DNA of 64,000 nucleotides from Mucilaginibacter psychrotolerans (lineage in GTDB: Bacteria; Bacteroidota; Bacteroidia; Sphingobacteriales; Sphingobacteriaceae), in the NCBI RefSeq assembly GCF_004519315.1, contig NZ_SOZE01000027.1:1-64000 (forward strand). Direction: 5' to 3'. Every line of letters starts with the position of its first letter. Positions within the stretch are counted from its first letter, which is position 1. The notes beneath the pieces were generated by a model that had not been told where the DNA came from, ran no database searches, and saw nothing but the letters and a program-made list of their open reading frames with translations. Below are positions 53,401 to 61,230 of the stretch, piece after piece. A program made the translations under genes and the position numbers.

Positions 53401-53656
53401 CATCGTTACTGGCGGTAGAGGTCATGTAAGTCATGCCTTCCACACCGTTTATGGCTTCTTCCAGGGAAGGTGTTACCGAACGTAAGATGGTTTCGGCATT
53501 GGCGCCCGGGTAAACAGCGGTTACCAATACGGCCGGAGGGGCAATATTAGGGAAACGCTCTAAGGGCAGTTTGCTTAGGCCGAGTATGCCAACGATCACC
53601 AATAATATGGAGATAACTGTGGAAAGTACCGGCCGTTCTATAAATTTCTGAAACAT
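50450..53656 (-). CDS. RND multidrug efflux pump, inner membrane (AcrB/HAE1 family)
   Basis: Proton-driven pump of 1068 aa, starting at the ATG at 53656 (MFQKFIERPVLSTVISILLV). An in-frame start at 53704 would add 16 residues that do not fit the family. Twelve TM segments and two large periplasmic loops; TM4 has the proton-relay pair in GIVVDDAIVVVEAVHA, and TM10 has the K in LLAKNAILIVEFA. The C-terminal tail is short. Together with the MFP and OMF it makes a tripartite pump; substrates cannot be deduced. Control is probably by the TetR protein encoded upstream. Confidence 0.96.
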   Translation of the reverse strand: MFQKFIERPVLSTVISILLVIVGILGLSKLPLERFPNIAPPAVLVTAVYPGANAETILRSVTPSLEEAINGVEGMTYMTSTASNDGSLGITVYFKQGTDPDQAAVNVQNRVSQATSQLPAEVVQYGITTTKQQNSFIGAIAIYTEDTTKFNQTFVANYAQINIIPEIKRIPGVGSAQVFGGVKDYSMRVWLNPTQMATYKVTPAEVMAAIQDKNLEASPGRFGENSSQSFEYVIKYKGKLTKPEEYQNIAIRANADGSVLHLKDVARVELGAYSYNSYTNLDGHDGVILGVIQLSGSNANEIQIQIDKLMEKASKSFPPGIKYNQFYRTKTDLDESIKQVEHTLIEAFILVFIVVFIFLQDFRSTLIPAIAVPVAIIGTFFFMNLFGFSVNLLTLFALVLAIGIVVDDAIVVVEAVHAKMEHDPTLSPKKATTEAMHEITGAIISITLVMAAVFLPVSFMSGSTGIFYKQFALTMAIAIIISAVNALTLSPALAALFLKNKHTADGKEAPKKGFADKFYAGFNGSFNYITDRYIGGVKVLIKNKWVSMAGLAVLIAVTVFMVNRTKTGFIPTEDQGFVAIAVSTPSGTSLAGTNKIFKQAEDQLKTLPSARFVTALSGFNFLTQSSSPSAGVIFLLLKPTDDRGEVKNIDEIQNIVRGKLGAVLGGTFFVFSFPTVPGFSNVEALDVVLQDKTNGKLDKFSGITNNFIAKLMQKPAVAYAFTSYKADYPQLQLDIDDEKASQLGVNVKDILSTMQAYFGTAQASDFNRFGKYYRVVVQADVQDRTDPSTIDRVFVKNNKGENVPINTLVKLTRVYGSETASRYNLFNSIEVNAIPKPGFSSGDAIKAIEETAKEELPDGFTYEFSGQTREEISSGGQSTVVFLLCLVFVYFLLSAQYESYILPLAVILSIPTGLFGVFAVLGLTGIENNIYVQVALIMLIGLLAKNAILIVEFAVQKRRSGMSLVNSAIEAARLRIRPIVMTSLAFVFGLFPMSIATGPSAQGNHSISIGAAGGMVSGVLLGLFIIPVLFVIFQHLQERISGVPFDRHRNKNTDGSDKHVGELKPEMI

Positions 53657-53771
53657 GGCTTTTGTATTGCAGAGGCAAGATATAAGAACCAAGAGACAAG
53701 ACACCTCACGGTCTCCACTCTCAATCCCTATTGGTCTTGACTCCTGATTCTTATATCTTGATTCTTATTTA

Positions 53772-54911
53772 TTAATTACGGGCAACTGCTACAGCTTTAT
53801 CGGCCGCAACTGGTTGAGGTTGTATCACAGCACCTTCCTGCAATTTATCAATGCCTGAAAGTACGATACGGTCGCCGGCTTTAATGCCGTCTTTAACCAG
53901 GTAGTTGTTACCGCTTCTGCCTTCTATGGTAATAGGCAGCTTTTTTACTTTATTGCTATCGGCTACGGCCCAAACGAATACTTTATCCTGCATTTCTACC
54001 GTAGCGGATTCGGGAACGATGAGCGCATCCTTGTGCGGCAGGCTCAAGCGTATTTTGCCGGTATTGCCACTGCGCAACAGGCCTTGTGGATTGCTAAAGC
54101 TGGCTCTTAAGGTGATAGCGCCGGTAGTTTTATCAAACTGGCCGTCTATCATATCTATATGACCTTGCTTGGCGTATTCGCTGTTATCAGATAATAAAAG
54201 CGCAACAGCAGGCAGGTTAGCCAATTTGGCTTTAAGACTTGCGCCGGGATATTGCTCTTTAAAGGCCACGAAATCCTTTTCGCCCAGAGAGAAGTAAACA
54301 TGCACATCGTGTACATCTGATAATTGGGTAAGCGCGTCAATATCCTGCGGAGAAACCAGGCTGCCTTGTTTTTTGATAAGGCGACCGATATAACCGCTAA
54401 CTGGTGCTTTTATCAGGGTGTAACCCAGGTTTATTTGCGCGGTAGATACATTCGCCTTTGCCGATTCGATATTGGCAATAGCTACCTGGTAAGCTGCTTT
54501 GGCAGTTTTAAGCTGATAATCCGATACTACTTTGTTGGCAACCAGCGGGGTAAGTTTATCAACTTCCAGTTGGGCGTTGCCTGCTGCTGCTTCGGATGCG
54601 TGTAAGGCGGCTAATGCATTGTTTAAGGCTGCGCGGTAAGGCTGTTCGTTTATTTTGAATATCGGCTGGCCGGCAGACACGAATGCGCCTTCGTCAACAA
54701 ATACTTTATCTAAAGCGCCGCTAACCTGCGGGCGAATTTCCACGTTAACCGTCCCTTCTATAGAGGCAGGGTATTCCTGGTAAGTGGTTTGATTGCCCGA
54801 TGCTACGGTAGTTACGGGCAAAGCCGGCGGCGCGGGGGCTTGCGCCGCTTGTTGGCCCGGCGAGCAACTGAATAGTGCTATCGCTATGATGGCTATTAAG
54901 ATACTTTTCAT
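53772..54911 (-). CDS. RND efflux periplasmic adaptor (membrane fusion protein)
   Basis: Periplasmic adaptor of 379 aa anchored as a lipoprotein (MKSILIAIIAIALFSC, lipobox LFSC). The start at 54911 fits the signal peptide; an in-frame ATG at 55004 would add 31 unrelated residues. Lipoyl half-motifs (about 55-85 and 165-190: VEIRPQVSGALDKVFVDEGAFV and YTLIKAPVSGYIGRLIKKQGSLV) flank the helical hairpin, then a beta-barrel (about 205-290) and a membrane-proximal domain. First gene of the efflux operon, with a 183-nt or longer leader. Confidence 0.94.
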   Translation of the reverse strand: MKSILIAIIAIALFSCSPGQQAAQAPAPPALPVTTVASGNQTTYQEYPASIEGTVNVEIRPQVSGALDKVFVDEGAFVSAGQPIFKINEQPYRAALNNALAALHASEAAAGNAQLEVDKLTPLVANKVVSDYQLKTAKAAYQVAIANIESAKANVSTAQINLGYTLIKAPVSGYIGRLIKKQGSLVSPQDIDALTQLSDVHDVHVYFSLGEKDFVAFKEQYPGASLKAKLANLPAVALLLSDNSEYAKQGHIDMIDGQFDKTTGAITLRASFSNPQGLLRSGNTGKIRLSLPHKDALIVPESATVEMQDKVFVWAVADSNKVKKLPITIEGRSGNNYLVKDGIKAGDRIVLSGIDKLQEGAVIQPQPVAADKAVAVARN

Positions 54912-55050
54912 GATGATGATTAATTTTGAGTGTGAGTTAGTAGGATTAATTGTTGCCCGAAGGCTATTGATGTAGATGGATTCGTTTGCATTGATGGTAT
55001 TCATAGTGGTACGATGAAGGGCCTTGTATTATTTCGATTTTGTCAACTTA

Positions 55051-55080
55051 TTGATGCAATGTTTATCAACATTGCATCAA
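55051..55080. promoter_or_regulatory. perfect 11-bp inverted repeat in the efflux leader
   Basis: TTGATGCAATG (55051-55061) and CATTGCATCAA (55070-55080), spacer 8 nt. It lies about 140 bp upstream of the adaptor ATG, between the TetR-type site and the gene. It may be a second operator or an RNA hairpin. Confidence 0.5.
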
Positions 55081-55108
55081 TTTGCATGTTATAACATCAT
55101 TAAATAGT

Positions 55109-55121
55109 TTAACAGTGTTAA
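55109..55121. promoter_or_regulatory. TetR operator candidate in the efflux promoter
   Basis: TTAACAGTGTTAA, a perfect palindrome around the central G. The 15-bp context TTTAACAGTGTTAAG is repeated at 55867-55881 upstream of the tetR-family gene. On the minus strand ATCATTTAC directly before it may be the -7 region. Confidence 0.7.
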
Positions 55122-55239
55122 GTAAATGATATGATTGTGTGAATTTAATTTCCATAGTTGTAGTTTTTAAATGTTAATAATGTAGATGCTTTATCTTTAT
55201 CAATACCAGTCGTGCCGGTGTCGCATTCCCTTTATAACG
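55122..55239. other. upstream part of the efflux promoter region
   Basis: Between the efflux operator and the 3' end of the TetR gene. The minus-strand reading is AT-rich and could hold the -33 element; no distinct feature could be named. Confidence 0.35.
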
Positions 55240-55842
55240 TTAAGGTGTTATGCTCCTGATGATGCCGGTGATGGCATCGCGCAATACCTGCCTGTTGATC
55301 TCATCTGAGTTGCCCCTATCCAGCAAATTGATAGAGACCAAGCCGTGGACGATAGACCAAAACGTATAGTACTTGGTACAGATAATCTCCGATTCTAAAT
55401 CTTCAATCTTCATCAGCTCGCTGATGGAGCCGGTGATAATGTCCCAGGGTAATTCTGCCTCGGGCAATTTGTTTACCATTTCGCAGGCACAGCTGGTGGT
55501 GATACCGAACATGCCCTGATAAAGCTCCTTGTTGGCAAAGGCAAAGTTCCAATAAGCAAGCCACATCGCTTCCAGTTGTTCTGCCGGGCTGTTATGATCG
55601 TCTTTAGCTAACTGCAGTTCCTTTGCTAGCTTAAGATAACCCTGGCGGTTTAGCTCTAATAAGATAGCTTCTTTACTTGCAAAGTACTCATATATAATAG
55701 GCGCGGTATATTCAATCTTGTCGGCAATCTTGCGCATGCTTAAAGCCTGCCACCCTTCCTCTTTCACTATACGCAGGGCAGCATCCAGGATATTTGCCCT
55801 GGTTTCTTCCTTTAAACGTAATATCCTGTCTTTACTTGCCAT
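55240..55842 (-). CDS. TetR-family transcriptional repressor of the efflux operon
   Basis: DNA-binding repressor of 200 aa. N-terminal TetR HTH (about 12-58: ILDAALRIVKEEGWQALSMRKIADKIEYTAPIIYEYFASKEAILLE), then an all-helical ligand-binding domain (about 70-195). It is upstream of, and on the same strand as, the efflux operon. A shared 13-bp palindrome in front of both genes implies repression of its own gene and of the pump, relieved by a drug ligand. The 235-bp gap contains the second promoter. Confidence 0.94.
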   Translation of the reverse strand: MASKDRILRLKEETRANILDAALRIVKEEGWQALSMRKIADKIEYTAPIIYEYFASKEAILLELNRQGYLKLAKELQLAKDDHNSPAEQLEAMWLAYWNFAFANKELYQGMFGITTSCACEMVNKLPEAELPWDIITGSISELMKIEDLESEIICTKYYTFWSIVHGLVSINLLDRGNSDEINRQVLRDAITGIIRSITP

Positions 55843-55867
55843 TTTGCGTTAACAACTATTAAATCAT

Positions 55868-55880
55868 TTAACAGTGTTAA
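55868..55880. promoter_or_regulatory. TetR operator candidate at the repressor's own promoter
   Basis: TTAACAGTGTTAA again, directly downstream (in minus-strand sense) of TACATTTG (55883-55890), a good -7 box, so a bound repressor would block initiation. It lies 26 bp upstream of the repressor ATG. Confidence 0.7.
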
Positions 55881-55882
55881 GC

Positions 55883-55890
55883 AAATGTAC
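55883..55890 (-). promoter_or_regulatory. -7 box of the TetR gene
   Basis: TACATTTG on the minus strand matches TAnnTTTG, about 40 bp upstream of the ATG, abutting the operator palindrome. Confidence 0.5.
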
Positions 55891-55964
55891 AGCGATAAAT
55901 TAGATTCCGTATAATTTAATTGTCATGAAGTGAAATAAGTCAACTTGGTTTACTAAATAGGTTC

Positions 55965-56105
55965 TCTGAACTCGAATTTATTGAATTAAACGAATTAACA
56001 GAAGGTATGTAGAGGATTAGCTTTTTGCAAAATTCCAAAATCGTTTAACGGCAAAGCCCTCTTGAGCGCCTTTTTAATTAATCCTGCGAAAAATTCGAGT
56101 TCAGA
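55965..56105. repeat. 141-bp element with perfect 15-bp terminal inverted repeats (MITE-like)
   Basis: TCTGAACTCGAATTT at 55965-55979 and its exact reverse complement at 56091-56105. No ORF inside. It lies in the TetR-GH130 gap, with the right end 60 bp before the GH130 ATG. No clear target duplication was seen. Confidence 0.6.
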
Positions 56106-56164
56106 CAATCTCCAAACTTTCCCTCCTCCCTCCTGTTAAACTTACAAACCAACTGAGTATTGCT

Positions 56165-57223
56165 ATGGCAGATATTGCAAAACGCTTCCCGCAAAATCCT
56201 TTACTATCCCCCTCCCATTTAAAACCGAGCCAGGACGGGCTGCATATAGCTTGCCTGCTCAATCCAGGGGTATTCAGGTTCGAAGGCAAAACATGGCTGC
56301 TGGTACGCGTTGCCGAACGGCCCCAACAAAGCGAGGTAATTGTTTCCTTCCCGATATTAACCGCAACCGGCGAAACACAGATTATGGAAATTGCTTTAGA
56401 TGATGCCGACCTGATTGCCACAGATGCGCGCGTAGTACGCTATAAAGGCGTGGATTACCTAACTACCCTATCGCACCTGCGTTTGCTTTGCAGCGATGAC
56501 GGCGTTAAGTTCTATCAACCAGAAGGCTATCAATACCTGGTTGGCAAAGGGCCGTTACAAACCTTTGGGATAGAGGACTGCCGCGTTACACATTTGGAAG
56601 ATAAATTCTACCTCACTTTTACCGCCGTAAGCGATAGCGGTGTGGGCGTAGGTATGCGCACCACTACCGACTGGAAGAACTTCGAAGAGCACGGTATGAT
56701 TCTACCGCCGCATAATAAAGACTGCGCCATTTTTGAGGAAAAGATAAACGGCCTGTTTTACGCCCTGCACCGCCCCAGCAGCGTGGATATAGGCGGCAAT
56801 TACATCTGGCTGGCACAATCGCCGGATGGCGTGCATTGGGGCAATCATCAATGCATTGTAAAAACCCGCAGCAATATGTGGGACCGTGCACGTGTTGGTG
56901 CCGGCTGCTCCCCAATCAAAACCGAAAAAGGTTGGCTGGAGATTTACCACGGCGCCAATTATGAGCATCAATATTGCTTGGGTGCCTTCCTTTTAGATTT
57001 AAACGACCCTTATAAAGTGCTGGCCCGCACGCAGGAGCCAATTATGGTACCATCAGAAGGTTACGAGCTTACCGGCTTCTTTGGCCATGTGGTATTCACC
57101 AACGGGCATATTGTGGAGGAGGACGGTGATACCATTACTATGTATTACGGCGCTGCCGATGAGCATGTTTGCGGAGCGCATTTATCAATAAAAGAAATAT
57201 TCGTTGCGATGGGTTTGAGTTAA
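56165..57223 (+). CDS. glycoside hydrolase/phosphorylase family 130
   Basis: Five-bladed-propeller enzyme of 352 aa without signal peptide, so probably cytoplasmic. The GH130 patterns are present: NPGVFRFEGKTWLLVRVAER, GIEDCRVTHLEDKFYLTFTA with the putative catalytic D in EDCR, and NKDCAIFEEKINGLFYALHRP. Family members are mannoside phosphorylases (beta-1,4-mannosyl-glucose or mannooligosaccharide) or beta-1,2-mannosidases. The phosphate-binding basic residues were not checked by alignment, so phosphorylase versus hydrolase remains open. No other mannan genes are adjacent. Confidence 0.92.
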   Translation: MADIAKRFPQNPLLSPSHLKPSQDGLHIACLLNPGVFRFEGKTWLLVRVAERPQQSEVIVSFPILTATGETQIMEIALDDADLIATDARVVRYKGVDYLTTLSHLRLLCSDDGVKFYQPEGYQYLVGKGPLQTFGIEDCRVTHLEDKFYLTFTAVSDSGVGVGMRTTTDWKNFEEHGMILPPHNKDCAIFEEKINGLFYALHRPSSVDIGGNYIWLAQSPDGVHWGNHQCIVKTRSNMWDRARVGAGCSPIKTEKGWLEIYHGANYEHQYCLGAFLLDLNDPYKVLARTQEPIMVPSEGYELTGFFGHVVFTNGHIVEEDGDTITMYYGAADEHVCGAHLSIKEIFVAMGLS

Positions 57224-57262
57224 GAACTTCGTAATTTCGAAAAACAAAACCTCCATAAACCT

Positions 57263-57694
57263 ATGGAAACACAACCCCTTATAGTAGAACGTTTGCTGGC
57301 TGCGCCGGCGAGCACAATTTGGGAGGCCCTTATCGATAACGAAAAGATTAAGCGATGGTATTTTCAGCTGGAAAGCTTCGAGCCGCGTGTTGGCTTTGAA
57401 TTCAGCTTTGCCGGGCAGGGTGCCAAAGGCGAGAAATATATCCATCATTGCCTTATAACTGCCGTTGAGTCTGAAAAGAAGCTAAGTTATACCTGGCGTT
57501 ATGAAAATTACCCCGGAGATTCGGAAGTAAGCTTTGAGCTATTCCCCGAGGGCTTCCAAACCCTGGTACGCATTACACACAGCGGCCTGGAAACTATGCC
57601 ACAAGATAGCCCCGATTTCGCACCAGACAGTTTCTCTAAAGGCTGGAATTACATATTGGGCGAAAGCTTAAAGAAGTTTGTGGAAGAGCAATAA
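57263..57694 (+). CDS. SRPBCC/AHSA1-family ligand-binding protein
   Basis: Small helix-grip-fold protein of 143 aa. Typical start VERLLAAPASTIWEALIDNEKIKRWYF and SYTWRYENYPGDSEVSFELFPE, then a C-terminal helix (SFSKGWNYILGESLKKFVEE), as in the AHSA1/START-like family (DUF1857-type group SRPBCC). Ligand unknown. It may be co-transcribed with GH130 (39 bp gap). Confidence 0.9.
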   Translation: METQPLIVERLLAAPASTIWEALIDNEKIKRWYFQLESFEPRVGFEFSFAGQGAKGEKYIHHCLITAVESEKKLSYTWRYENYPGDSEVSFELFPEGFQTLVRITHSGLETMPQDSPDFAPDSFSKGWNYILGESLKKFVEEQ

Positions 57695-57703
57695 CCGAAC
57701 CAA

Positions 57704-57747
57704 CAAAAAAACAGGCCGTTGTTAATATGCAACGGCCTGTTTTTTTA
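57704..57747. terminator. bidirectional terminator between convergent genes
   Basis: ACAGGCCGTTG (57711-57721) and CAACGGCCTGT (57730-57740), perfect 11-bp stem, 8-nt loop, A-run before and T-run after. Serves the SRPBCC gene and the Pro/Thr protein gene. Confidence 0.9.
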
Positions 57748-57758
57748 TAAAGATAATA

Positions 57759-58190
57759 TTATTTGGTAGGCCTGGCAGGCGGTGTTGTTGGGACTGGTGC
57801 AGGTGTACTTGGTATAGGTGCCGGCGTACTCGGCACGGTAGGGTTTGTTGGTGTGCTTGGTATTGGTGCAGGCGTACTCGGTACGGTGGGATTTGTTGGT
57901 GTGGTTGGCACCGTAGGGTTTGTGGGTGTAGTTGGATAAGTTGGGTTAGTAGGGTTTGTGGGTGTATTCGGTATAGTTGGTGTTGTAGGATTAGTTGGCA
58001 TCGTCGGCTTCGTCGGCGTGGTTGGTGTCGTTGGAATAATCGGTGTTGTGGGCGTGGTTGGCTTTGCTGGTGTTACTTTTTGCCTTGGTTTTACTACAGT
58101 ATCGTTTTTAGGGGTTGGTGTAACTTGTGCCACGGCAGCACCGATAGTAAACGATCCAATAACAGCGAATGTTAAGATTAACTTTTTCAT
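57759..58190 (-). CDS. exported Pro/Thr-rich repeat protein
   Basis: Protein of 143 aa with a signal peptide (about 1-21, MKKLILTFAVIGSFTIGAAV). From about residue 38 on it consists of P-T/N-x tripeptides, such as TPTNPTVP and STPAPIP, the second being part of a ~16-residue unit repeated near the C-terminus. No globular domain. Probably an extended periplasmic or surface linker, or a wall/matrix-associated protein. Translation of the T/P codons is repetitive at DNA level, so length may vary between strains. Single gene. Confidence 0.8.
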   Translation of the reverse strand: MKKLILTFAVIGSFTIGAAVAQVTPTPKNDTVVKPRQKVTPAKPTTPTTPIIPTTPTTPTKPTMPTNPTTPTIPNTPTNPTNPTYPTTPTNPTVPTTPTNPTVPSTPAPIPSTPTNPTVPSTPAPIPSTPAPVPTTPPARPTK

Positions 58191-58304
58191 AATATAATTA
58201 ATTTAATGGTTTATTACATTAACTATAAGATAAATATCGTGCCAAAAAGCCATTATACCATAGTATTGAAATAAATGCCACCAAAATTGTATCACCTGTA
58301 AATA

Positions 58305-58330
58305 ATAAACCCGGCTTACTGGCCGGGCTT
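58305..58330 (-). terminator. terminator of the second FtsX permease
   Basis: On the minus strand CCCGGC-CAGTAA-GCCGGG, then TTTATT. It lies 22 bp past the stop at 58352. Confidence 0.7.
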
Positions 58331-58351
58331 GGTAAAAAAGATAAACCTGAT

Positions 58352-60769
58352 CTACTCTGTTTTGAGGCTTTTGACCGGGTTGGTTAAGGCTGCTTTTACG
58401 CTGAGCCAGGATACCGTTGCAAAGGCAATTACCAGCACCGTTAAAAACGGCACGATAAACAAAACCGGGTTGATACTGATGCGGAAGGCGTAGCTTTCGA
58501 GCCATTTGCTGATGGCGTACCAGCCCAGCGGTGCCGATACCAAAAAGGACATTAATATCAGCAGTGCAAAATCTTTATACAGCAGCTGTAATATACCATT
58601 TACCGATGCGCCAAGCACCTTGCGGATGCCTATCTCCTTGGTGCGCTGTACAATGGTGAACGATACCAGGCCGAACAAGCCTAAACAGGCTACAAAAATG
58701 GCAATTACGGTAAATATGCCGAATACCTGCCCGAAGCGCTGGTCGGCTTTGTATTGGTCATTAAAGTGTTCATCGAGGAAAAAGTAGTCGAACTGGTCGC
58801 CGGGGAAGAACGAATCCCAGTTGCTTTTTAAGGCAGCAACGGTTTGCGCCACGTTGGTAGCACTTACTTTTACCGATATATCTCCCCTAACATCGGGTAT
58901 GCAACGGAAAATGATGGCATCATAAGTATCGCGCAGGGATTGCTGGTGAAAATCATCCACAACGCCTATGATGGTGTAAACATCGCCCCAAAAGTCGATA
59001 CGTTTGTTCAGGGCCTGTTCCGGCTTATCAAAACCTAAGCGGCGGACGGCGGTTTTGCTAAATACTACGGTTTTAGGGTCGGTGGAGAATTCTTTGGAGA
59101 ACTTGCGGCCGGCGATCAGTTTCAGGTCGTATGCGGTGAGGTAATCGTAATCGCCGCCGATGATACGGTATTGGTCGGCTGTATTGTCTGGGGCGCCGGT
59201 AAGTTTTATACCGCCGGCGTTCCAGCCTACAGGTTCTCCGGGTACGGATGTGGAAACGGTGATGCTTTTGATGGATGGCTGTTTCAGGCATTCCTGCTTA
59301 AATGCGCTCATGCTGCGGTAAAAAGAATCTACCTTAACCAGCGGGGCTTTTATTACCAGGGTTTGGTCGATAGTTAGGCCCAGTTTCTGGTTCTGCATAA
59401 AATCTATCTGCCGGTACACGGTTAATGCACCAATCAGCAGGAATATAGAAGCTGCAAACTGGAAAATAACCATCCCTTTGCGTAGAATGATACCTTTTGG
59501 CGATGTGGTCAGTTTCCCTTTCATCACCTCTATGGGTTTGAATGCGGATAAAACAATGGCCGGGTAAAAACCAGAGAAAAAGGTCCCTACCACGAACATC
59601 CCGATTACCGTGGCCCAAAAACCAGGTTTTGCGAATAACGAGAAGCCGATATCTACACCAGCAACATTGGCCATTACAGGCAGGCAAATCGCAATAAACC
59701 CTATGGCAAGTAACACCGCCAGTCCGTTCAGGAACATGGCCTCCAGCATAAACTGCGTTACCAACTGGGTTTTGGCCGAACCCAGCGTTTTGCGCACACC
59801 AACCTCCTTAGCGCGACCAATGCCGCGGGCCGTTGCGAGGTTGATGTAGTTGATCCAGGCTATGATGATTACGAAAATGGCGATGCCCAGTAACAGGTAA
59901 ACAGATTTGCCATCGCCATTCGCTTGTATCTCGAACATGCGGTTAGAGTAAAGGTGGATGCTCGGCATGGGCTGCAGCGTATATATAGCGCTCGCGCCCG
60001 AACTGGCAATTTGTTGGTAGGCTTTTTTTACGATGGGTAAAAATTTACTTTCAACCGTTTTAGGGTCCACGCCTGGCTTTAATAATAGGTAGGTGGTGCA
60101 GCCATCGTTATACCAGGCATTATCCAGGTTATAGCCATCCCTTGGCGGATTTTCTTTCAACAGGGTGCTGTAAGATTGCAACACCTCGAAATTCAGGTGC
60201 GTGTTAGCCGGCATGTTTTTCATTACACCGGTAATTTTGAGCAGTTTGGTGGTATTAAGTGTTAAGGTTTGCCCAATTACATCAGTACTATGGAAAAGCT
60301 TCATGGCCACATCTTCCGAAATCACCACCGAGTTCGGCTCTATTAAGGCGGTTGCCGGATTGCCACTTAGCAAGGGGTAGGTAAATAGTTTGAAAAAGGC
60401 GGGCCCGCAGTAGAAGTCCTTCTTGATGACGAGTTTCTCGTCCTTATAATTAGCCAGCGCGTCGCCCGCGGGAACCAGCTTTACAAAATCCTCTACTTCG
60501 GGTACTTCGGCTTTAAAAGCGCTGCCCGCAGCAAAAGCTCCGCCCGCCCATTGGGTGCTCAGCTTGCCTTTATCGTATCTGTCCTGGTTAACGCGGTAAA
60601 CGCGGTCTTTATTCACATGAAAATTGTCGTAACTCAACTCAAAGCTTACGTACTGCAGTATAAGCAAACAAGCCGCCATACCAATGGCCAGGCCAAAAAT
60701 ATTGATAAAGGAGAACGCCTTGTTTTTAGAGAGGTTACGGAACGCAATAAGGAAATAGTTTTTGAGCAT
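58352..60769 (-). CDS. FtsX/MacB-type ABC transporter permease (second)
   Basis: Inner-membrane permease of 805 aa, with the same double layout as the gene at 34254: TM at about 20, MacB_PCD domain (about 50-245), three FtsX TMs (about 285-400), TM (about 430), second periplasmic domain (about 450-670) and closing TMs (about 680-800, GLVSFTIVQRTKEIGIRKVLGAS). N-terminus YFLIAFRNLSKNKAFSFINIFGLAIGMAACLLI is standard. No ATPase is adjacent, so it must pair with one elsewhere. Cargo unknown. Confidence 0.94.
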   Translation of the reverse strand: MLKNYFLIAFRNLSKNKAFSFINIFGLAIGMAACLLILQYVSFELSYDNFHVNKDRVYRVNQDRYDKGKLSTQWAGGAFAAGSAFKAEVPEVEDFVKLVPAGDALANYKDEKLVIKKDFYCGPAFFKLFTYPLLSGNPATALIEPNSVVISEDVAMKLFHSTDVIGQTLTLNTTKLLKITGVMKNMPANTHLNFEVLQSYSTLLKENPPRDGYNLDNAWYNDGCTTYLLLKPGVDPKTVESKFLPIVKKAYQQIASSGASAIYTLQPMPSIHLYSNRMFEIQANGDGKSVYLLLGIAIFVIIIAWINYINLATARGIGRAKEVGVRKTLGSAKTQLVTQFMLEAMFLNGLAVLLAIGFIAICLPVMANVAGVDIGFSLFAKPGFWATVIGMFVVGTFFSGFYPAIVLSAFKPIEVMKGKLTTSPKGIILRKGMVIFQFAASIFLLIGALTVYRQIDFMQNQKLGLTIDQTLVIKAPLVKVDSFYRSMSAFKQECLKQPSIKSITVSTSVPGEPVGWNAGGIKLTGAPDNTADQYRIIGGDYDYLTAYDLKLIAGRKFSKEFSTDPKTVVFSKTAVRRLGFDKPEQALNKRIDFWGDVYTIIGVVDDFHQQSLRDTYDAIIFRCIPDVRGDISVKVSATNVAQTVAALKSNWDSFFPGDQFDYFFLDEHFNDQYKADQRFGQVFGIFTVIAIFVACLGLFGLVSFTIVQRTKEIGIRKVLGASVNGILQLLYKDFALLILMSFLVSAPLGWYAISKWLESYAFRISINPVLFIVPFLTVLVIAFATVSWLSVKAALTNPVKSLKTE

Positions 60770-61230
60770 GGCTTATCAGTTTGGTAATACGGATAAGGCT
60801 AAAACGATACCAAAAATACAACTATCTAAATATCAGCGATATAATCAAAATAAAAAACTCCTAATGCGTTCGGATTTAATACATGGGGTGTACGATATCG
60901 AACAGTAAAGGCTTTTTTTGAGTAAACACGAATTTCACGAATTAAGAAAAATTTTCACAAGCCTACAGAGTAGCTGTGTCGCCAATTTTTCAATTAATTA
61001 TTCAGTTTGCTTTGAAAGATTTGTGAAATTCGTTTCAATTAGAATAATTCGTGTTCACTCAAATTGAGTAAACACGAATTTCACGAATTAAGAAAAAATT
61101 TCACAAATCCACCTGAGTAGCTATGTTAAATTGTTCCATCCGTTTTTTAAAAATTCGCGAAATTCGTTTCAATTAGAATAATTCGTGTTTGACTTGTCCT
61201 GATATAGGTTTACCCAAAAATAGTGTGACC

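Noticed and set aside
57759..58190. CRISPR or non-coding tandem repeat
   Set aside because: The repeats are triplet-based, in frame with a signal peptide and stop codon, so they encode a repeat protein.
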